Shown here one piece after another: positions 1-6,382 of a stretch of DNA of 7,793 bases; position 1 is the first letter of the stretch, and each line of letters opens with the position of its first letter. Origin of the DNA: Cytophagales bacterium. GTDB taxonomy: Bacteria > Bacteroidota > Bacteroidia > Cytophagales > 172606-1. Made by a program: the position numbers and the translations under genes. The stretch covers positions 1-7,793 of the forward strand of contig JALOMD010000494.1 in NCBI GenBank assembly GCA_025455595.1, written 5' to 3'. A model generated the notes under the pieces. The model ran no database searches, was not told the origin of the DNA, and saw only the letters and a list, made by a program, of their open reading frames with translations.

Positions 1-152
1 TTGGCCGCGTCGTTGGTGAAGGTGACGGCCAGGATGCGCCGGAAGTAAAACGGGTCGTCCGACTGCAGCACCAGTTTCAGGTACTCTTTGGTCAGGGTGT
101 AGGTCTTGCCCGACCCGGCGGAGGAACTGTATATCTTGAAAGGTTTGGTCAT
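1..152 (-). CDS. UvrD/RecB-type ATP-dependent helicase, N-terminus (cut by window edge)
   Basis: The 50 visible codons read leftward from the ATG at 152-150 and run off the left edge. The protein starts MTKPFKIYSSSAGSGKTYTL, in which AGSGKT is the Walker A (motif I) ATP-binding loop at residues 12-17. ILAVTFTNDAA near residues 40-50 is the motif Ia region of superfamily 1A helicases. A Walker A this close to the N-terminus, after KIYSSSAGSGKTYTL, is characteristic of Bacteroidota RecB/AddA-like proteins annotated as UvrD-helicase domain proteins or exonuclease V beta-like subunits. Such proteins unwind DNA ends for recombination repair in the cytoplasm. Whether this one carries a C-terminal nuclease domain cannot be seen. 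An exact TAnnTTTG element lies 22 bases before the start codon, which supports this start and suggests a very short leader. Confidence 0.88.
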   Translation of the reverse strand, partial: MTKPFKIYSSSAGSGKTYTLTKEYLKLVLQSDDPFYFRRILAVTFTNDAA

Positions 153-173
153 GCGTGGGGCTACGGCTTGGCG

Positions 174-181
174 CAAAGGTA
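174..181 (-). promoter_or_regulatory. Bacteroidota-type -7 promoter element for the helicase gene
   Basis: On the minus strand the bases read TACCTTTG, an exact match to the Bacteroidota primary sigma factor -7 consensus TAnnTTTG. It ends 21 bases before the ATG at 152, implying a leader of roughly 15 bases. I see no convincing TTTG at the -33 spacing, so the call rests on the -7 element and its position. Confidence 0.5.
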
Positions 182-233
182 ACCAAAAATCACGCGCCGT
201 CTGGTTTTGGCTTTTAGATTCGCTGTGTTGGTT

Positions 234-280
234 GGGGTTTTGCGTTTTGGGCGATTTGTGTTTAAAACGCGAAAAGCCCC
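234..280. repeat. Palindromic repeat copy 1 within an extended hairpin
   Basis: The core at 242-270 starts GCGTTTT and ends AAAACGC. Read on the minus strand it matches the copy at 6374-6402 at 26 of 29 positions. The pairing extends outward: GGGGTTTT (234-241) pairs with AAAA (272-275) and CCCC (277-280) across single-base bulges at 271 and 276. Inside the stem three G-T wobbles lengthen the RNA form. It lies upstream of the helicase promoter, so it is not in that gene's leader. Confidence 0.65.
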
Positions 281-301
281 GCCTGCAATGGATCGGGCTT
301 T
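273..301 (-). terminator. Possible intrinsic terminator, reading leftward
   Basis: AAAGCCC (273-279) and GGGCTTT (295-301) are exact 7-bp arms around a 15-base loop. On the minus strand the stem is followed by TTCGCGTTTT, a moderately T-rich tail. The only minus-strand gene that could feed it is the HNH gene, whose stop is 280 bases upstream, so the assignment is weak. Its left arm overlaps the outer arm of the copy 1 hairpin, so the two cannot form fully together. Confidence 0.35.
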
Positions 302-395
302 GTCCGGCTGCGGCTTGTTTCGCTTAAGCTGGTAGACTGAGGAATTCTATGAAGCGTTGCTTCCGAGTTGGAAACCTATGGTTTTGACACTTCAA

Positions 396-423
396 GCGTT
401 TTAAGCAAAAATCCTCAAAACGA
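396..423. repeat. Palindromic repeat copy 2 (degenerate)
   Basis: This copy starts GCGTTTTAAGCAAAAATC, nearly the same as the start of the copy at 6374 (GCGTTTTGAGCAAAAATC). It is one base shorter and ends CTCAAAACGA. The arms CGTTTT (397-402) and AAAACG (417-422) still pair, but the inner stem is weakened. There is no T-tract on either side, so it is probably a decayed member of the family and not a working terminator. Confidence 0.55.
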
Positions 424-428
424 CCGAG

Positions 429-450
429 TTGTTGGTGTTATCACCAACAA
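429..450. repeat. Perfect 9-bp inverted repeat
   Basis: TTGTTGGTG (429-437) and CACCAACAA (442-450) are exact inverted arms around the loop TTAT. No T-tract follows on either strand, so this is not an obvious terminator. It could be an operator-like dyad or part of an intergenic repeat. The closest coding regions are the HNH stop at 580 and the helicase start at 152. Confidence 0.6.
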
Positions 451-505
451 TAGGAGGTAAACTTACTGACAGGTAGATTGGTGGTCAACGTAATGGGCTT
501 TGGCG

Positions 506-520
506 AATTGGCGAGTGAAT
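506..520 (+). repeat. Left member of an inverted motif pair flanking the HNH gene
   Basis: AATTGGCGAGTGAAT here resembles, in inverted orientation, the reverse complement of 1285-1300 (AATTTGGCGAGTAAAT). The shared core is TTGGCGAGT. The pair lies 59 bases beyond the HNH stop codon and 18 bases upstream of its start codon, so it closely brackets the gene. Confidence 0.35.
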
Positions 521-579
521 CGTTGGTTTTGTACGCCTGCCTTGCTATTTTGTTAAACCATGCTATGTGTATTTGGTTC

Positions 580-1266
580 TCATACATCAAATTCATTTCC
601 TTTTCCAAGGTTACACTGTTGACATTTTGTAATCAAATTGTCAGGTATTGTTTCACCTCCCTTTGACCAAGGAGTTATATGGTCTACGTGTAGTTCAACT
701 CCCATTTCAGTCATAGGGCTTCTTCCACAAGATTTACATGTAAATCCGTCTCTCATCAATACTCTAAATCGCAATCGGTCAGAAATTTCACGTTTGGTTT
801 TATGCTTAATAATTATGCTGCTATTGTCATTTGATTCGGTTTTGATTACCTCAAATTCTGATTGTTGCTCAGATGTAGCTGAATTTATATATTTCACAAA
901 ATCATGCAGGGCATTATTCCATTTTCCAAACCTCCTATGATACGGCCTTATTGAATATAGAGAAAGAGGCTGCTTTATTTCATCATATTTAGGTTGGCGT
1001 CCAAGTTTAATCCAAACTTGTTCGAGGTTTTTAAATAATTCTTCATCACTTAAGTTTTTTTCTTGACCTACTTCAATCCCGGCATTTTTTAAAGCTTTGT
1101 TCCATGTGCCAAATCTCCGTTCAATTGTCCCTGATGAGAATTTGCCAAGCTCATCGTACTTTGACTTAGAGATTGGGGAGTCAATTATGCTTTGAACTCG
1201 TAAAAGGTCATCAAGTAAGTCTTGGTTTGTAACGTTTCTATTATTTAAGTTCAATTTGAATTCCAT
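580..1266 (-). CDS. HNH endonuclease with two HNH-associated repeats
   Basis: This 228-residue protein has a C-terminal HNH nuclease domain, roughly residues 160-225. Visible features are the zinc-type pair C177-x2-C180, the HVDHI block with D195 and H196 (likely general base), WSKGG (200-204), N210-L211 and the second pair C215-x2-C218 followed by N219 and K222. The N-terminal half has two copies of a roughly 50-residue module (about 16-63 and 75-123). Each contains KYDE and then RRFGTWNKAL or RRFGKWNNAL, matching the HNH-associated repeats seen in homing-type and phage HNH proteins; these probably bind DNA. The gene is clearly AT-richer than its neighbours (23 G+C in one counted 60-base line against 29 in a line of the large gene). 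It has no methyltransferase partner here and lies between inverted TTGGCGAGT motifs. It is probably an acquired endonuclease, either a defence or a selfish gene; its target is unknown. Confidence 0.88.
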   Translation of the reverse strand: MEFKLNLNNRNVTNQDLLDDLLRVQSIIDSPISKSKYDELGKFSSGTIERRFGTWNKALKNAGIEVGQEKNLSDEELFKNLEQVWIKLGRQPKYDEIKQPLSLYSIRPYHRRFGKWNNALHDFVKYINSATSEQQSEFEVIKTESNDNSSIIIKHKTKREISDRLRFRVLMRDGFTCKSCGRSPMTEMGVELHVDHITPWSKGGETIPDNLITKCQQCNLGKGNEFDV

Positions 1267-1284
1267 TGGTCTGATTTATTTACC

Positions 1285-1300
1285 ATTTACTCGCCAAATT
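1285..1300 (-). repeat. Right member of the inverted motif pair flanking the HNH gene
   Basis: The minus strand reads AATTTGGCGAGTAAAT, inverted relative to 506-520. The same 9-mer TTGGCGAGT occurs a third time on the minus strand at 1494-1502, directly after the stop codon of the large gene. Similarity beyond about 15 bases is not evident. Confidence 0.35.
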
Positions 1301-1303
1301 ATA
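1295..1303 (-). promoter_or_regulatory. Candidate promoter element of the HNH gene
   Basis: The minus strand reads TATAATTTG, 28 bases before the ATG at 1266. It is the Bacteroidota TAnnTTTG element with one extra base, and it also contains a sigma70-like TATAAT. No clear -33 element is seen. The upstream DNA is strongly AT-rich, as expected for a promoter region. Confidence 0.3.
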
Positions 1304-1405
1304 CATAACTTCCAAATATGAGAAAGGTTTGTCATAATTTTTCATACTATTGAAATAATTTAATACGTGTTGTCAAAGTACCTTTACAAAATCTCCAGCT
1401 TTTCT

Positions 1406-1439
1406 AAAAAGCGTTTTGGGCAATTTTTGCCCAAAACGC
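1406..1439 (-). terminator. Intrinsic terminator of the TPR/transglutaminase gene; palindromic repeat copy 3
   Basis: GCGTTTTGGGCAA (1411-1423) and TTGCCCAAAACGC (1427-1439) are perfect 13-bp arms with a 3-base loop. On the minus strand the hairpin is followed at once by TTTTTAG (1410-1404). It lies 63 bases beyond the stop of the large minus-strand gene, which is the expected place for its rho-independent terminator. On the plus strand it is followed by AAAACCCC, so it acts in one direction. The minus-strand sequence matches the copy at 6374-6402 at 27 of 29 positions. Confidence 0.85.
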
Positions 1440-1486
1440 AAAACCCCGCCACCATTGCCAGTTTTGACAACAGCGGCTGGGTTTTG
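1439..1486. repeat. Second hairpin beside palindrome copy 3
   Basis: CAAAACCCCGCC (1439-1450) pairs with GGCTGGGTTTTG (1475-1486) over 12 positions with one mismatch, around a 24-base loop. It lies between the stop codon of the large gene and its terminator hairpin. The side next to the palindrome (GGCGGGG, then TTTT, then GCGTTTT on the minus strand) is also present beside copy 1, with a one-base difference on either side of TTTT. This suggests that a unit longer than 29 bases was copied. Confidence 0.5.
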
Positions 1487-1502
1487 GAATACCACTCGCC
1501 AA

Positions 1503-4500
1503 TCAGCGCAGGCTGGAGACGCGGTTGGCTGGCTCGGCGGCTTTGAACACAACGTACTTCGATTCGGCGGCGGTGATGGTACCGACAAAATCCTTGAACG
1601 CCGCGTAGCTGCTCGCTTGGATGTCCTTGCGGTCAATCTTGATTTCGCGTGTCACTTGCAGTACGCCGGGCGACACCTTGCGGAACGTAAGCCGGTATTT
1701 GGTACCGTTGAACTCGGTGTTCAGGTTGGCGGGCAAGTCGGAGAACTGGCGGCCTTCGGGCAACTGGATGTTGATTTGCTCGCGGTATTCGTCCATGTCT
1801 TCGTAACGCCAATAGCTGACGGGGTGGTTGCGCGTTTCTTCCTGAAAATCGTCGTTGCGTACGAACACATCCGAGAACGGCAGTTTGATCATCCGCAGTT
1901 CGCCCACGTCAACCACCTCGTTCTTCACTTTGTACGCAAAGTCGAAATTCACCGAATCGGCCATTTTGTCCAAATTATAGAAATTCACATCTGTAATCTG
2001 AACCGGATTCTTGAAGTCGCGGCCCACCGATTTCTTCAGTGTTTCTATTTGTTTCTCCTTATCCAGCGACGCATACGTGTCGCGGGTGGACGAGGTGGCG
2101 GCACCCCGGCGCACGGTTTTGGTCTGCACGGTCAGGTCGCCTTTGTCCACCGTCACTTTCGTGATGCGGCTGATGGTTTCCGGCACGCGGTTGGCCGGTT
2201 TCAATGGCTGCAACACCGACTGTTTGATGTCGCCGTTGTACGGAATTTCCAAGCACATGGCCTCCACGTCAGACGACGGCAGGCAGCCGAAAGGCAGGTT
2301 CGCGTCGGTCAGTTCGAGGAAATACGTCTTGCCGTCGGCCTTCACTTTCACAATGCAATGATTGAATTCCGGCGAAGGCAACAGCAAATCCTTGCTTCCG
2401 TTGTCGCGTGTGTTGATCAGCACCAGATTCGCCGTCAGTCCGGCTTCGCGGGCCAGCGTGGCGTACAGTGTTGATACGTCCTTGCAGTCGCCCAACTTGG
2501 TGTTCACCGTTTTGGCGGTGCGTTGCGGCACGTAGGCACTCTGTCGGAACGGAATAGAACTGTAGCTAATCGTTTTGACCACGTACTCATAGATAATCTT
2601 GGCCCGCTCCAGTTCGGTGTATTTCTGACCGTCTTTGAACAGTGTTTTATAGACCTCCTTCACTTCAAAATCGGCCTTGGCCTGCGACGACGACACATCG
2701 CTGTACCAGTCGGCAATGTCTTGCCAGTTTTTGATAGACGAAATGTGCAGCACCTTGCCCACGTCGTTTAGGGTCGGCATCAGGTTTTCTTCTTTCAGGG
2801 CCTCCGCTTTGGCCATTTCCCATGTGTACAGCGTGTATTCGCCTGCTTCCTGTTTGGCGGGCTTCACGTCACTGTTCGACAGTTTGTAATCGAATGTGAG
2901 CGTATTGTCAATCAACAGACAATAGCGGCTTTTTTCAGACGGCACAAACGCATCGAAGTTGTACTTGTCCCAGAATTCGCGGGCCAATCGGCCGCGTTTG
3001 TACGATTCCAGCTTATAGCGGATGTAAATGCCGTCTTCTTTTTCCAAGTTCGGAAACACCAGCACATTGTCGTTGCGTTCGGCGGCCACTTTGCTGCCGT
3101 TTTTCTTGACCACTTCCGCTTTTTCAATCACCAACCGCTCGGTGTAGCCGTTGTACGGAATGTTGGTTTCCTTCCAGTAGTCCACGCCCTTTTCGTTGAC
3201 TATTTTCAGCGCAATCGTGTAGTACAACTCGGAGGTGCCTTCGCGATGCACGATGCGGTCTTTTTGGTCAAGCACATAGTACCAGTCGTGTTTGCCTTGC
3301 TTGCCGCTGGTGCTGCTGGCTTTGATCAAATCGTAGGCGTTGTTTTTCGGAAACCGCTCCACCAAGTCGGCCTTGCCTTCCAACTGTTGTATTTTCCGGC
3401 GGGCCGTGTACGAATTCTGATTATAGACCATGCACTTTTTGTACGCCGCCAGTGCGTCGCTTTTGGCGTTGTTGGCTTCGTGCAACGCCCCCAGCGTTTC
3501 CCAGTATTCGGAATAATACGGTGCCAAGGCCAATTGTTGGTTGGCGTAGGTCAGTGCCTTGTCAATGTTTTTGGTGCCGTAGTAGAATTGCGTCAGTTTT
3601 TCCAAAAACGCCGGGTCTTCGGGATAGTAAGACTGTAGTTTCTCTAAAATTTTCAATCCTTTGTCGTTCATGCCTTGCTCTATGTATTCGTTGGCGAGGC
3701 TGTTCCACAAATCCACATTGAAGTTCTCCTTGGCGTATTCGTCCAATTGCTTCAAGGCACCGCGCGGGTCTTTATAGACCCGTTTGCGCAGGTTGTATTG
3801 CATCAGCACAAACGACTTGTGGTCGGGGTATTTGGCAGAAGCCTGATTGACCAAACGAATGATTTCCTCCGAATCCTGCTTTTGGGCCGCCAGTTTGATT
3901 CGCTTCTCCTGAATGTCCGCGTCGTCGCCATAGGTATCGGCGTATTGTTGCAGGATTTTGGCCGCCTCGTCGTATTTCTCCTCGCGCAGCAGTTCGTCGT
4001 AGCGCACCATCAGCGAAAACGCACAGTCGGGGTCGGCTTCTTTGATTTTCGCGATTTCCTTGACCAGTTCGGTGCGGTTGTCGGCTTTGCTCAGGGCCTG
4101 CATCAACTCGAAGCGCAGCATTGAATTGTCCGGGTCGAGGCGCAGGGCTTCGTTGGCAATCCGCTGGGCTTCAAACACTTTCTTGTTGCGCAGATACACT
4201 TCGCAGCTTTTGATCTTCTGCTCGAAGAACGCTTCGGCAAACAGCGGCACCGGAGCGGCAGGCACATCTGTAGAAGCGTCTTTGGAATACGTCTGGAATT
4301 TGTCTTCGTACGTCAGTCCGGGCAGCGTCGTGTAGTTTTTGTCGGTGAGCCGCACGGTGAAATACGGAAAACTGGTGTCTGTGTAGCCCAACTGCACCAG
4401 CACGCGGTTGTAGCCTTTCTTGAGTCGGCACGGGGCATTGAGTGCGTCAAGCGTGGTGGCCCATTCTTCGGGTTGCGCAATGGCGAGCCGGTCGTTCACC

Positions 4501-5300
4501 CACACTTTCAAGGTGCCGTGAAAGCCCAGACAAACCAATGCGTCTTGCTCTTGCGGCGAATACACGAACGACTGCGCATAAATGACAGCCGTGTTTTCGC
4601 GGATGGAAGCGTGCGTGGCAATCCAGCCGTCGCGATTGATGGAAACCGGCGAGAACCACGAAATCGGCGCATCGTCGGCGGAGGTGAACGTCCGGCTGGC
4701 TTCCGGTTGGGTGATGGGTGCGTAGTTTTTGTCGTAGCCGCTGCCCGAAACATTGTCGAACGGCCCGGCCAGTTGCCACTTGGGAATGGCCCCGACTTGG
4801 CTCCATTCTTTCAACGCCTGCGGATATTGGTTTGCAAACAGGAAGTGGACTCCTTTGCTGTAACGCAAGTCGGCCTTTATGGTGCCGTTGGCCCGTGGGT
4901 CGGCCAGCAGGTTGTCCAGCGTCTTGAGGGCTTCCTTGCTTTTTTTGCCATAATTGTCCAAAACGGCTCCGTTGAACCACAAGCCGTACACGTAGGGATA
5001 CGGGTCTTCGGCGGCGGTGAACAGTTTCTCAAAATACGGCCTGCCGTCTGCGTCGCGGCCGTTGAAGGTTGACAGCCAAATCAGCGAAGCATACGCATCG
5101 GCGGCGCGATGCGGCTGTTTGGCCGCTTTCAGCAGCAGTTCTTGCGCCTTCCTGCGGTCGTTCTTGCCGATGGCCCGCCAAGCATCTTCGTAGTCGTCGG
5201 CGCGGGCCGTGCCTGCAAGCAAGCCGAAAGCCGCCAGCAGCCATACAAGGCGAACTCTCAACCGGAATCCGCTTGGAACAGAAGTAATGGTGTGCGTCAT
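1503..5300 (-). CDS. Exported TPR / DUF3857 / transglutaminase-like protein
   Basis: The protein has 1265 residues from the ATG at 5300-5298. Residues 1-34 form a signal peptide: basic GFRLRVR, hydrophobic LVWLLAAFGLLAG, then TARA before DD. A first helical, TPR-like part is followed by a segment starting WQLAGPFDNVSG at W175 and running to about 322, which looks like a galactose-binding-type beta sandwich. TPR-like helices cover about 370-650, a DUF3857 domain about 670-810 and a transglutaminase-like fold about 880-1005. The catalytic triad is intact: C939 in GDCKD, H981 in FNHCI and D999 in LTDANLPFG. About 260 beta-rich residues follow, as in other DUF3857 proteins. It probably acts in the periplasm or on the cell surface; protease, peptide-ligase or other acyl-transfer activity is possible and the substrate is unknown. 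The reading frame stays open for 113 codons upstream, but that part holds a perfect hairpin and follows no known domain, so the signal-peptide start is preferred. A terminator follows the stop. Confidence 0.9.
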   Translation of the reverse strand: MTHTITSVPSGFRLRVRLVWLLAAFGLLAGTARADDYEDAWRAIGKNDRRKAQELLLKAAKQPHRAADAYASLIWLSTFNGRDADGRPYFEKLFTAAEDPYPYVYGLWFNGAVLDNYGKKSKEALKTLDNLLADPRANGTIKADLRYSKGVHFLFANQYPQALKEWSQVGAIPKWQLAGPFDNVSGSGYDKNYAPITQPEASRTFTSADDAPISWFSPVSINRDGWIATHASIRENTAVIYAQSFVYSPQEQDALVCLGFHGTLKVWVNDRLAIAQPEEWATTLDALNAPCRLKKGYNRVLVQLGYTDTSFPYFTVRLTDKNYTTLPGLTYEDKFQTYSKDASTDVPAAPVPLFAEAFFEQKIKSCEVYLRNKKVFEAQRIANEALRLDPDNSMLRFELMQALSKADNRTELVKEIAKIKEADPDCAFSLMVRYDELLREEKYDEAAKILQQYADTYGDDADIQEKRIKLAAQKQDSEEIIRLVNQASAKYPDHKSFVLMQYNLRKRVYKDPRGALKQLDEYAKENFNVDLWNSLANEYIEQGMNDKGLKILEKLQSYYPEDPAFLEKLTQFYYGTKNIDKALTYANQQLALAPYYSEYWETLGALHEANNAKSDALAAYKKCMVYNQNSYTARRKIQQLEGKADLVERFPKNNAYDLIKASSTSGKQGKHDWYYVLDQKDRIVHREGTSELYYTIALKIVNEKGVDYWKETNIPYNGYTERLVIEKAEVVKKNGSKVAAERNDNVLVFPNLEKEDGIYIRYKLESYKRGRLAREFWDKYNFDAFVPSEKSRYCLLIDNTLTFDYKLSNSDVKPAKQEAGEYTLYTWEMAKAEALKEENLMPTLNDVGKVLHISSIKNWQDIADWYSDVSSSQAKADFEVKEVYKTLFKDGQKYTELERAKIIYEYVVKTISYSSIPFRQSAYVPQRTAKTVNTKLGDCKDVSTLYATLAREAGLTANLVLINTRDNGSKDLLLPSPEFNHCIVKVKADGKTYFLELTDANLPFGCLPSSDVEAMCLEIPYNGDIKQSVLQPLKPANRVPETISRITKVTVDKGDLTVQTKTVRRGAATSSTRDTYASLDKEKQIETLKKSVGRDFKNPVQITDVNFYNLDKMADSVNFDFAYKVKNEVVDVGELRMIKLPFSDVFVRNDDFQEETRNHPVSYWRYEDMDEYREQINIQLPEGRQFSDLPANLNTEFNGTKYRLTFRKVSPGVLQVTREIKIDRKDIQASSYAAFKDFVGTITAAESKYVVFKAAEPANRVSSLR

Positions 5301-5767
5301 GTAAAGAAATTTGATGAGAACCAGACAAAGAAAAACCAAAAAAACAGGCTTTTCTAAACGGCACTTGACGGAAGTTGGTAAGGTAATGCAATGGTTTTGC
5401 CAAGCGGATTGGCCTTTTCTGCCTCGGGCAGAAAAGGCTCGCGGCCTTTGGCGCGGAAGGGTAAAATCAAACACGCTAACAGTCAGATAACTAACCTGCT
5501 CTGTGGCTATTCTGCAAGGTGAAGTAGCGTCAAACCTTACACGTTCGGCATATTTGGCTAAACCGTTGTAACTATTCTGCTTCTCACGCTGGTTGGCACG
5601 AAGTGTCGCGTCGGTGTAAGAAAAAAATGATTTGTGCAAGCCTGCTTGTGTATAGACGACCCTCGCCAGTATTCTTGCACGACCTTGTCAAACGCATGGT
5701 GGTTCTGCATTATGGCTGCTGGCTTGTAATGGCTACTTTTATACCAGCGAGAAATAACTACTCGGCC
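5301..5767. other. Divergent intergenic region between the TPR/transglutaminase and thioredoxin-fold genes
   Basis: This 467-base stretch must hold the promoters of both divergent genes. I found no exact TAnnTTTG near either start. TAAGGTTTG on the minus strand near 5530-5538 is a one-base-longer variant, and TACTTTTA near 5733-5740 on the plus strand is a weak match. The stretch contains the perfect hairpin at 5412-5438 and two copies of CTATTCTGC (5507-5515, 5572-5580). In-frame extensions of both genes run into it but have no recognisable protein content. Confidence 0.5.
5412..5438. repeat. Perfect 12-bp hairpin with TCG loop
   Basis: GCCTTTTCTGCC (5412-5423) and GGCAGAAAAGGC (5427-5438) are exact inverted arms around TCG. 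GCCAA just before and TTGGC just after (near 5399-5403 and 5448-5452) could form an outer stem. It lies 112 bases upstream of the start codon of the large minus-strand gene. No T-tract follows on either strand, so it is more like an intergenic palindrome or a leader/operator structure than a terminator. Confidence 0.6.
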
Positions 5768-6382
5768 ATGCGAAAACGTTTCACAGCCGTTGCCTTGCTG
5801 TTTGCCTGTACGCTGGGCATAGGCTACGCTTTTTGGCAACACGACTTGCAATACCAAAAGCCCGCACCGGTGCCGAGCGGCCACCGTCCGGTGGCCTTGG
5901 GTAGCCAGATTGACTTGACCGGCCTGCCAACCGGCACCCGGCGGCCTGTGTTGCTGCATTTCTTCAACCCGGCGTGCCCTTGCTCTCGGTTCAATCTGAA
6001 ACACTTTCTCAGCCTTGTAAGAAGATATGAAAAACAAGTGACGTTTTGCGCCGTGGTGCCGCCCAATGCCGACTTGGCCGAGGCTGCCGCCCTGCTCGAC
6101 GGCCGCGTACAAATAGTAGCCGACACCGACCGGCGGTGGTCGCGCAGGTGCGGGGTGTATGCCTCGCCGCAAGCGGTTCTGATTGATGCGGACAGGAGCC
6201 TTTACTACAGAGGCAACTATAACCGAAACCGCTACTGCACCCGCAAGGAAACGAGCTTCGCAGAGACGGCACTGGTCGCCCTGACAAATCACCAACCCGC
6301 TCCAGTATTCGACGCGGCAGCTACCACGGCTTACGGCTGTCAGTTGCCGCAAAAGAGCTTGGAGCCAAAGAAGGCGTTTTGA
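5768..6382 (+). CDS. Membrane-anchored or exported thioredoxin-fold protein with CPC motif
   Basis: This 204-residue protein starts MRKRFTAVALLFACTLGIGY, a basic end followed by a hydrophobic stretch (about 6-22), which should export it or anchor it with the rest outside the inner membrane. HFFNPACPCSRFN (64-76) follows a predicted beta strand where a thioredoxin has its active site. The cysteines are C70 and C72, a CPC motif and not the usual CxxC. GVYASPQAVLID (119-130) carries P124, fitting the thioredoxin cis-proline loop. YYRGNYNRNRYC (136-147) and AYGCQLP (188-194) add conserved-looking cysteines C147 and C191. The family resembles AhpC/TSA- or redoxin-like proteins of Bacteroidota and DUF6436 proteins. 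It is likely a thiol redox protein of the envelope; partner unknown. An in-frame ATG 13 codons upstream is possible, but this start gives the cleanest signal segment. The stop codon lies inside the 6374-6402 palindrome. Confidence 0.75.
   Translation: MRKRFTAVALLFACTLGIGYAFWQHDLQYQKPAPVPSGHRPVALGSQIDLTGLPTGTRRPVLLHFFNPACPCSRFNLKHFLSLVRRYEKQVTFCAVVPPNADLAEAAALLDGRVQIVADTDRRWSRRCGVYASPQAVLIDADRSLYYRGNYNRNRYCTRKETSFAETALVALTNHQPAPVFDAAATTAYGCQLPQKSLEPKKAF

Larger units (their letters stand above)
153..579. other. Gene-free, hairpin-rich stretch between helicase and HNH genes
   Basis: No ORF here looks like a protein. The stretch holds the helicase promoter (174-181), a long imperfect hairpin containing copy 1 of the 29-bp palindrome (234-280), a terminator-like stem (273-301), degenerate copy 2 of the palindrome (396-423), a perfect 9-bp dyad (429-450) and the left TTGGCGAGT motif (506-520). 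The last ~60 bases before 580 are AT-richer and resemble the HNH gene in composition. No tRNA or other structured RNA gene is recognisable. Confidence 0.6.

Noticed and set aside
152..301. Attenuator for the helicase gene formed by the mutually exclusive hairpins at 234-280 and 273-301
   Set aside because: The exact -7 promoter element at 174-181 lies downstream of both hairpins, so they would not be in the helicase transcript from that promoter.
106..327. 73-residue plus-strand ORF over the helicase start
   Set aside because: It overlaps the helicase N-terminus and its promoter on the other strand and is built largely from the hairpin region.
478..666. 62-residue plus-strand ORF overlapping the end of the HNH gene
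   Set aside because: It has no motif and overlaps the 3' end of a well-supported antisense gene.
1..1266. HNH nuclease plus helicase as a two-gene defence system
   Set aside because: The genes share a strand but are 427 bp apart, the helicase has its own promoter, and its N-terminus looks like a common recombination helicase. There is no sign of coupling.
1416..2474. Plus-strand ORF of 352 residues opposite the large minus-strand gene
   Set aside because: It lies antisense to the transglutaminase-domain coding region, which has clear domains. Its translation is histidine- and valine-rich with no motif, typical of a shadow frame.
5301..5639. 113-codon upstream extension of the large gene
   Set aside because: It has no family-like content and includes the perfect hairpin at 5412-5438, whereas the ATG at 5300 gives a complete signal peptide with a TARA cleavage site.
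5603..5767. 55-codon upstream extension of the thioredoxin-fold gene
   Set aside because: The extra residues have no recognisable content and would bury the signal segment; a start 13 codons upstream of the chosen one cannot be fully excluded.
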